DNA of 64,000 bases from Dysidea avara (lineage: Eukaryota; Porifera; Demospongiae; Dictyoceratida; Dysideidae). The translations under genes were made by a program, and so were the position numbers. The stretch lies in assembly GCF_963678975.1 (NCBI RefSeq), contig NC_089272.1:2662359-2726358 (forward strand), in the 5' to 3' direction. Under the pieces are notes generated by a model that saw only the letters and a program-made list of their open reading frames with translations, ran no database searches and was not told the DNA's origin. Shown piece by piece: positions 56,843 to 64,000 of this stretch (position 1 is its first letter; each line of letters opens with the position of its first letter).

Positions 56843-57984
56843 CATATAGTTCACAATATTGTGAACAATATTAATGGTTAACAATATACACTGAAACCTG
56901 CAGGTCACTTCTTGTGGAAGATTGCTCTCTACACAAAATGACACATTCAGAGATTGTATTTAGATGGATGATACAGTAACGCATTGTGACTTCAATACTC
57001 ATGATGTGTCACTGCTAGGCAGCAACCATATACACGGCACTGCCACATCGCACTTGCTCGCACACACAATTTTGCTAAAGATTTTACAAATTGATAATTA
57101 AGGGGTGTGGCAACTAGCTGTTTCGCTCGCAAGACTGTGTGGCAGCTGTTTCCCTTCTGTACAAGTAGCCACCAAGACAGGTCCACTGTGGATGAAAGCC
57201 AGGCATTAGATATTTGGTATTTCATGTGTTGAAGACATTCCAGGACTTCTGGTAGTCTCAAATCTCACCACAGTTTAACTCAGGCAGTGTTGTGGTCACC
57301 ACTAAACTACTGGAATGCTGTGTTATGTTCATCTTATGCTTGGCTACTATATTGTAGAACTGAAATGGATACTCTGAAAAATATATCCTATGGATAATGA
57401 CTTCATCACTTTCTTCATCAGGAGCTTATAAGGACCAATAGTGAAACTTTTTACACTTGGGGCTGACAGTCAACTGCCTATGTCTGAAGCAGTGCTTTTG
57501 GTGCTCTAACAGATTGGCTGCCCCCTTGCTGCCAGCACTCACTGTCTCATACGCTGTCATACACTAAATCCATCTCTATAGCCAGTTAGAACAGCATGCT
57601 TCTTACCTTTTTTTAAGGCCGCATAATGCAGCCACCTCTTTAAAGGCAAGGTTAGAAAATTTTGTCCCTACGGCCTGAATAATGACCAGTTTTCACTGTA
57701 CTATTAGTGATTAGTGATCATGGGGGATTATTTATTAAGATACTAAGATATACAAACGCTACAACCTCTAAATATAGCAGTAAATTTTTTACCCTGGTCC
57801 AATGTCTCGTAATAATCGTGACTTCGTGAGAGACTCTACTGTGACAAATACATGTTTATCATGATATGTGCTAATCGCCTTTTTACAATGGGAGAAATAA
57901 GTTTTACAACACAAATACATGTATAGTTAAACTCACCAATTGCGACTAAATCCCTTCAACACGAAAAGACAAGTAATGAGACAA
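56843..57984. other. no recognisable gene
   Basis: 57615-57700 (CCACCTCTTTAAAGGCAAGG to TTTTCACTGTA) looks like one end of a second, degraded pogo-like MITE. Nothing else is defined. Confidence 0.45.
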
Positions 57985-58019
57985 CCTTGGAGCGAGGGGT
58001 CCGCAACGCAGCGAAATCG

Positions 58020-58250
58020 CGTACGAGATTCAGAATCTTTACGGATTCACCGGAGATTCAGGGATTCCGAGGGATTCAGTCGAGATTCACTAAGATTCCC
58101 CGGGATTCATGCAGATTCGGTGGGATTCACCCAAGATTCAGTGGGATTCACTCGAGATTCAGTGGGATTCACCCGAGATTCAGTTTATATTCAGTGAGAT
58201 TCATCCTAGATTCAGGCAGTGAGGTTCACCCGAGATTCGAGGATTCAATC
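58020..58250. repeat. GATTC-based minisatellite
   Basis: Irregular tandem GATTC units, often GGGATTCACCCGAGATTCAG-type 22-bp pairs, about 20 copies of GATTC. A shorter set is at 60210-60262. Probably subterminal repeats of the 57993-60285 element. Confidence 0.85.
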
Positions 58251-58761
58251 AAATTTAGCCCGGCCAAAGCTCAGAGGTCGGCATTCTAGCGACTAAATAT
58301 GTTCACCAGGATATATTAGTGTCAAAAGCAGCTCTAAGGGAAGTTTTGGATTCTGCTTCACAGAAGTGTATTACAGCATCTCAAAGAATATTTATGGCTA
58401 GGGATTGTCGTGAGTGGTTTCCTGCCTCCCCAGACTGACTCTTTAGTTAGTTAAATGTACATGCATGTATACTTTCTTTATGTTTTGTACTCCCTTGCCA
58501 TGCCCACCCAGGAATTTTTAACCAACCCTGTCTGGTGGTCGCATTTGACCGAGGATTCCTTAATGTTAGTGTAAATGTTTGTGTCTCATATAATAATGAT
58601 GGTTTTCTCTCTCTCTTCAGCTAGTGAATATCATAAGTTTGGCATTGTAGCTACGTAACTTGGACAACATGCACTGATCAAACAGCATGGACTCAGTAGC
58701 TAGCTAGCTCTTCATACTGGCTCAGTGTGATGATTCCTTGTACCAAAATTTAACTTCCAAA

Positions 58762-58793
58762 TGTCCAGCTTATATATATATATATATATATAG
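58762..58793. repeat. (TA)n simple repeat
   Basis: About 11 TA units ending in TATAGG. Confidence 0.9.
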
Positions 58794-59194
58794 GCTGCCA
58801 CTATAGTGCCATTAGGCAATTTGCAGTTGTAGCTGCTCGTATTATACATATATGTACAAGTGTAATATTTCTTGTAGCAGATGTATCATGTATATAAATA
58901 TACCTCACCATTTTTAGTACATGCCATGGAGATGGCTAAGTTGGACTGAGATTCAGAATATAACTATGTACTATATGCATCTATATACACCAACATCAAG
59001 ATCATGCATGACAAGTAATCATGCCATGTGTACACTAACATAACATATTTACAGTTTTTACAAAACCATTTTTGTCCTGGTACAATATTATTATCAGTGC
59101 CTATATGCACTCAAAGTGAAACCATTCTTTACATGTCATTTGGCCACATCGCACCATTTCCTTTTTCTTGTCATTTGGTGACCTACAGTAACAA

Positions 59195-59685
59195 TTACAC
59201 TTCTGTTTTCACAATCTTTGATTGAAGCACTCTTCTCTTCCTGATAGTCGGAAATAGGGCCATTCTTTTAGTCTCAAGGCAAGTAAGTAAGTGTTCTCTC
59301 ATCAAGCCTTGATTGTACACAATTGATGATGGATCTTGTCCATGGGCAATACTGGTAATATAAGCGGCTGCAAACAGTCCACAATCATTGTCTCCAGATT
59401 GTTTGTTAATATTAGCAATTCCAACGGTAAAATACTTGTTCTTGGTAAACACAAGTTGCGACAGCAGTAATCTTGTGTGCTCATGGAGCAAAGAGTACTT
59501 AGAGAATCATATAGAATAACATCAGCACTATCAGCATTTCCACTAGCCGATGCTACTACCCAATGATTACGGTTTACCAAGAGTATCTGCAATGATGTCA
59601 ATCCTGTGGGCATTGGTGTCATTTTCTGTAAATATTGTTTCAGGGTATCTTGCAAAGAATGAATATGAGGAAATTGGCACTTCAA
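59195..59685 (-). pseudogene. Ulp1-like (C48) cysteine peptidase fragment
   Basis: Two overlapping minus-strand frames. 59302-59685 gives ILLVNRNHWVVASAS (catalytic His in NHW) and VILYDSLS (Asp). 59195-59491 gives NINKQSGDNDCGLFAAAYI (Gln and catalytic Cys in DCG), YNQGLMREHLLTCLE and FP. The His-Asp-Gln-Cys order and spacing are those of Ulp1/SENP-family SUMO-like proteases. A one-base shift near 59485 separates Asp from Cys, so the gene is dead. No N-terminal domains were seen. Such domains occur in several eukaryotic DNA transposons and here the gene lies within one. Confidence 0.75.
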
Positions 59686-60771
59686 CCTTGACTGTTAGCT
59701 AGGTATTATTGAAAAAGCACAACATGGCATGCAATTCAGTCCTCAATTTAGTCTCAACACTATTAAGCCTGTTGATTTTATTCAAGGATTAGGCTTTTCA
59801 CCTAGCTTGACAAAACTTCTTGATGAAACGTGGATTTAACACGATTTAACAGCAAAGTTTTGTCCTCCATACGCGAAGTGGTTTGTTTTCTATGTACCTG
59901 TCATCATTTAGTCTGCCTTCCACACCTCGTTCCGAGCTGCCCTCGCATCTGTCCAAGTCCTGAGCCAAATCCACTGCAGCTTCAGACATCGAGCTAGCAC
60001 TGATCGAATAACCAACTATTGTACAACACAGTCAACACCTGAGCTATTGCCAGCTATCACAACGTACCAGTGTTAGCAACAGACAAAGGTGAGCTCTCGC
60101 GTTAGCCAAGTCAGTGCAACGACACCTCGAACGACACGAGGTAACACCTCCAGCTGATTGCGAATTTTTCGTAGATCACGTGATCAATATCCGGGAAATT
60201 CCGGAAATCTCGTGATAAGATTCAAAGATTCACAAAGATTCAGGCTCAAGGTGTACGAGATTCAGGTTGCGTTGAGGACCCCTCGCCTTGGAGACAACAG
60301 CCACACAAGCCTATTCTGGTGCGTTTATTTAGTAGTAATATAAATTTTAAAGGCGTTTATTTACAACAGGACATAATTACGCGCCCCTCTATTGTCTCTG
60401 TACATACTTGCCTTTTCTTTACTATTCTCATTTCATTTCACAAGATCTCTTGGCAGGGGCGTAGCTTCTTCACTTGAATTAGTCAATGCTTGAAGTAGAT
60501 CGAGATACTCTAATAGAACAGTCACATTTCTACAAGTGCCATATTTTTATATTGTAAAGTCTGTAAGTAGCTAGTAATTTAAACTATACAATCTGATGCT
60601 AAGCAGAAGTTGTAACTATGCTAAATATTGATTGCTGTGTTACAGCTGTTTTGTGACTGCTCTAATAGAGTATCTTGATCGTTTCAATGCAGTACAAGAT
60701 GAAAGGCAAAGTGTTGTTAAGGGTTTACTAGTTAAAATGGGTGTTAGTTGACTGCATTTGCATGCCACTAA

Positions 60772-60961
60772 CAGGGCCGTCCAGGGAAATTAGAGGGCCC
60801 AGGGAAAAGCGTTAAAGAGGGTCCCAGGGGCAAGGAAGGGTCTAGATCCTGACTGCTCTATTAGAGTATATCGATCTTTCTTTAAACAGGTATTCAAGTG
60901 GCCCCTTTAGGGCTGTGGTAGGGGGAAAAATACCCAGTTACCCCCAATGTGGGTGGCCCTA
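60772..60961. mobile_element. hAT-like MITE, 190 bp, 8-bp TSD
   Basis: Starts CAGGGCCGTCCAGGG and ends GTGGGTGGCCCTA, flanked by the octamer GCCACTAA (60764-60771 and 60962-60969). One motif copy (60850-60878) with TATCGATC. Shortened relative of 32589-32926. Confidence 0.86.
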
Positions 60962-61088
60962 GCCACTAAAATTACAGTTGTATTTTAATATTCTGTCACT
61001 GTAATCTGGGGTTTCTGTCAAAACCATGGAAACGCACCTACTGTTATCAACACTGAGTGCATTGCTTATTCTAACAAAAAGTATTGAA

Positions 61089-61719
61089 ATCCCATCCAAA
61101 AACAGCTTATAGCTGTAAAAAAAGTGCGCGTCCAAGTAAAGCAGAGTTAACTGTGACAAAAAGTAATGATATCATAATGCGGCCATGTGCGAGGTGTGCA
61201 AGTTGTAAAATTAATATTAGCTAATCAGATAATACAATGTTATTGTTAAAGTGTTAATGAGAACTATGTGATGCTGCTAGTTTTTAAGTGTGTGAGCATC
61301 TTCATAAATGCCACATAAATTTAATTCTCAATAAAGCAATGTGTATAGATTCTCTGATAGTAATAAATAGTTTGAGTTTGGCCGCCTTTCCTGTATACAG
61401 CAATGCTACGAACAAAGGAAAGGTGGCCAAACTCAAACTATTTATTACTATCAGAGAATCTACACACATTGCTTTATTGAGAATTAAATTTATGTGGCAT
61501 TTATGAAGATGCTCACACACTTAAAAACTAGCAGCATCACATAGTTCTCATTAACACTTTAACAATAACATTGTATTATCTGATTAGCTAATATTAATTT
61601 TACAACTTGCACACCTCGCACATGGCCGCATTATGATATCATTACTTTTTGTCGCAGTTAACTCTGCTTTACTTGGACGCGCACTTTTTTTACAGCTATA
61701 AGCTGTTTTTGGATGGGAT
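61089..61719. mobile_element. fold-back element B (AAAAACAGC family), 631-bp hairpin
   Basis: Two arms of about 300 bp start ATCCCATCCAAAAACAGC and continue AGCTGTAAAAAAAGTGCG. They pair nearly perfectly around a loop of about 25 bp at 61390-61415. The few arm mismatches mean the arms were copied or homogenised recently. The mirrored reading frames (61288-61506 plus and 61302-61520 minus) are a by-product of the symmetry and not genes. Confidence 0.9.
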
Positions 61720-61842
61720 ATATATATACAAAAGCAAATGTGGCAAACCAATATATCAATCTGCAGCATTTTTCGAGCTCTACAAGATGCCGTGGCTAAA
61801 GCATGCATTTGTCAAACTTTTAATAATCCGTTTGGCATCCCT

Positions 61843-62045
61843 ACTATTAGGGTATCTCGATTTTACTTGACCTGTATCTGGAAACCACTCAGAAACCATA
61901 ATTCCACTGTCACTCTACATGTAGCTAGTAGGGAGTCCTGACTGTCCCTAGTATCCGCTTTCACCATCTCCGTCCCCTGTCCCCGTCACAGTCCGGTTTT
62001 ACTGACCCCTCTTGGTCCCCGTCCCGGTTTTACCCCACCCCCACT
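61843..62045. repeat. dispersed GC-rich repeat, second copy (inverted)
   Basis: Carries, inverted, the same ordered words as 11125-11362: TATTAGGGTATCTCGAT, TGGAAACCACTCAGA, CTACATGTAGCTAGTAGG and CCGTCCCGGTTTTACCCC. Confidence 0.65.
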
Positions 62046-63285
62046 CTCCGCCATATACATTGCGCGTCTTTCCCTTCTTAGTTGAAGTGCGGATTCTCGG
62101 GGCTTTGTTGGTCTTGGACTCTTCTTAGCCGGACTGCCGGTTCCATTTCGGTCCGGTTTCATCAGGAAATTTTCGTGTACACAACCATCTCAACTGGAGT
62201 TTGCTCAGGCCCGCCCCAATTATTACGTAAATGTATTTTTTTTTCTTTAAACATAAATCCAAGGCAAGACCAAAGGTGCTTTGCAAATGACGGAGTCAAG
62301 CGGAACTGGAAGGAAACCCACTAAGGTCAGAACGATATAGTGTTCATAAATTGGTGCGAGTCTTTGGTGTGTGAAGTGATAATATGAACATAGATAAGGC
62401 CAATGAAACTTGATTACCAGTTTCTCGCTCAGATTTTTGAAAACTTGATGCGGGCGGGCGGTTATTATTCATTATTCATTATTTTTCCAAAAGCACAACA
62501 CACATCCAAACATGACGATTTCTGTCAAAAAACAGTGAGATCTACACTGATTATTCTTGCATTAAATAGCTAAAGTACGTTACTAATCTATAACAAGTGA
62601 TTTTTCCATTAGAGTATAGCTGATTGCTTTATTAGAGTAAAAGTGACTGTTCTATTAGAGTATTTCGATCTGAAATACCAATAATGAAATTCCATGCGGG
62701 TGTATCAAAAGCATGCGGGCGATGACGCGAAACTGCTAATCAAGTTTCATTGGCCTAATTATGAAGTATGATATGAAATTATGAATAATAGCTAGCGCCA
62801 TACATTTCTGATAGCGCCTTAGATTCTGAGTTTAATAGCGCTTGCTCCTCAGTCCTGGTCCAGGGGGAAGGGGCACAAACAAGTTCAGATCTGTACTAAT
62901 ACAAATGAGGGGCTCACTCTGTTAGCTAGGGGTTCCAACTCAAACTAAAATGGGAAGCTGGAAGGTCACAGTCTTTTTGTTGCTTCTAGACATTTTCACA
63001 CATGCAGACTGACCTTTAATATATATAAACAAAAATGTGCTAATTTATTTGTAGCATTGCATGGGTATAGTTTGACGCATAAAAAAGTGGTCACATGACC
63101 AAAAATACCATAATAGTTACATTGGACAGCCTGTTCGAAAACTGTCTTTGTATTTTAGGGTGATCTACATCAGAATTAGTGTATTTCTTACCTTATGAAG
63201 ACTTCTACATCTTCTAGTACTATAGCACATCTTGTAATCCACTGATTCAGTTTGGAAACCAATCATGTCATTTCATAAGGACTAA
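62046..63285. other. no recognisable gene
   Basis: Motif copies at 62608-62672 without definable element ends. 62987-63045 (TTTTCACACATGCAGACTGACC) repeats at 63688-63740, a diverged direct repeat around the LINE at 63286. Confidence 0.45.
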
Positions 63286-63600
63286 ACCACACTTTTCCAA
63301 TCCCACCCAATGCCATCTCAGTTTTACCCAAAGATTATTTTGCCATCAGGCCACCAATTGGTGGAATTCAATGCCAGCTGTTCTTAAAGAACAAGCTTCA
63401 TTTACGGACCTTTATAAAGACTCTAAGTTACACTTTGTAAATCTTAACTAATGTTTTTGTGTTTTATTGTTTTTTGTATCATGTACCTTTGTGTTGATTT
63501 TATACTGGTGTTGTTCTGTTTATTGTTATTTTTATATACCAACAAGGAGGAACAGCTACAGCCAATTGTTGTGAGTTTAAATAATAAATCAATCAATCAA
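63286..63600 (+). pseudogene. LINE 3' end with WWNSMP terminus
   Basis: The plus-strand frame ends ATNWWNSMPAVLKEQASF, then TDLYKDSKLHFVNLN and a stop at 63449, the usual WN-(L/M)P terminus of CR1/L2-type ORF2. 3' UTR follows with an AATC tail (63583-63600). Confidence 0.65.
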
Positions 63601-64000
63601 TGTATATAAAGCTGTATGGGATTGTTGGCCACATGACCACTTTTTGGATATTTACAGTTAGAACTGCATTCATTTGTTTCTGATGATTTTCACACAGACT
63701 GACCTTAAGATAATACAAACAAGTGCTAATATAACATTAAACTGTCTTGCTAGCGTCGTCCAGTGGAAATCCTAAATGAAGGAATTTTTGGTCACATGAC
63801 CACTTTTTGGATATTTGCATACATTAAAATGATACCGATATCAAAAGCTGCTAACAGTCCAATAACAAATTACTTCTTTCTTTTACTATAAAGATAAATA
63901 TCTCCAGAAACAAAAAAAAGAAGCACTTTCCTATTTTGAGTGGAAACCCTAACTCTGAACAACTGCAGTCTGTTATGGTTGGTTAGCTAGGGTCCGCAAG
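63601..64000. other. no gene; repeated GTCACATGACCACTTTTTGG
   Basis: The word (G)(G)CCACATGACCACTTTTTGG and TTTGGTCACATGACC occurs at 63090, 63630 and 63790, suggesting a dispersed or tandemly duplicated repeat that extends past the window. Confidence 0.5.

Larger units (their letters stand above)
57993..60285. mobile_element. DNA transposon, 2.29 kb, 8-bp TSD, with Ulp1-like relic
   Basis: Starts CGAGGGGTCCGCAACGCAGC and ends GCGTTGAGGACCCCTCG, flanked by the octamer CCTTGGAG (57985-57992 and 60286-60293). Both subterminal regions are crowded with GATTC. The interior holds a decayed Ulp1-like peptidase on the minus strand. An 8-bp duplication together with a Ulp1 domain is compatible with KDZ/Zisupton or MULE-type transposons. 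No transposase is visible, so the superfamily is open. A truncated copy ends at base 85. Confidence 0.8.

Noticed and set aside
57940..58289. open frames of 85 and 100 residues rich in RFSGIHSRF/RDSVGFT repeats
   Set aside because: They translate the GATTC minisatellite in two frames. Repetition explains both the open frame and the pattern.
61288..61520. two 72-residue open frames on opposite strands
   Set aside because: They are mirror images produced by the two arms of fold-back element B and have no conserved domain.

Overview
The window is eukaryotic, AT-rich, intergenic-like DNA dominated by transposable elements. I could not support a single intact host gene. Vertebrate-type gag/pol organisation is limited to one Ty3/gypsy element. 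The remaining coding signal consists of decayed non-LTR retrotransposons, one Ulp1-like peptidase relic and one decayed multi-exon gene. The mix (two endonuclease classes of LINE, many short hAT-like elements, large fold-back elements, a 31-bp satellite, metazoan initiator-Met primer-site use) fits a marine invertebrate. A demosponge is my best guess, but this is an impression and not a demonstrated assignment.

Layout. 1-85: tail of an element ending in GACCCCTCG. 0.9-4.6 kb: a minus-strand LINE with a restriction-like endonuclease (RLE family alpha), split by a CR1-like LINE that is itself split by a CACTG-ended transposon. 5.1-6.9 kb: a plus-strand RLE family beta relic broken by at least three insertions. 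7.09-10.53 kb: a long inverted repeat whose arms carry three younger insertions. 10.7-11.8 kb: LINE 3' end, a GC-rich dispersed repeat and a MULE-like MITE. 12.1-16.0 kb: a fold-back element carrying a 3.3 kb CACTG element with a decayed spliced gene. 17.4 kb: a hAT-like element. 20.5 kb: a fold-back MITE. 21.8-26.4 kb: a structurally complete Ty3/gypsy retrotransposon with near-identical LTRs. 28.0-29.7 kb: a second copy of that MITE split by a LINE. 31.7-35.5 kb: a transposon with long repetitive TIRs holding a four-level nest. 35.6-43.3 kb: two inverted copies of one segment, each interrupted by a different element. 40.6-46.9 kb: SINE, RLE beta and LINE fragments. 46.9-54.4 kb: a 7.5 kb hAT-like element bounded by a 5-bp target duplication and filled by about 5.4 kb of 31-bp satellite. 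56.7 kb: pogo-like MITE. 58.0-60.3 kb: an element with an 8-bp duplication and an Ulp1-like relic. 61.1-61.7 kb: a near-perfect 630-bp hairpin. 63.3 kb: LINE 3' end.

Two things tie the window together. First, a 19-bp motif, GACTGCTCTATTAGAGTAT, often in tandem pairs and often followed by TCGATC, sits subterminally in eight separately delimited hAT-like elements and recurs in other places. Second, many insertions occur inside repeats whose other arm or reading frame preserves the empty site, so target duplications of 2, 5, 8 and 9 bp can be read directly and the order of insertion reconstructed.
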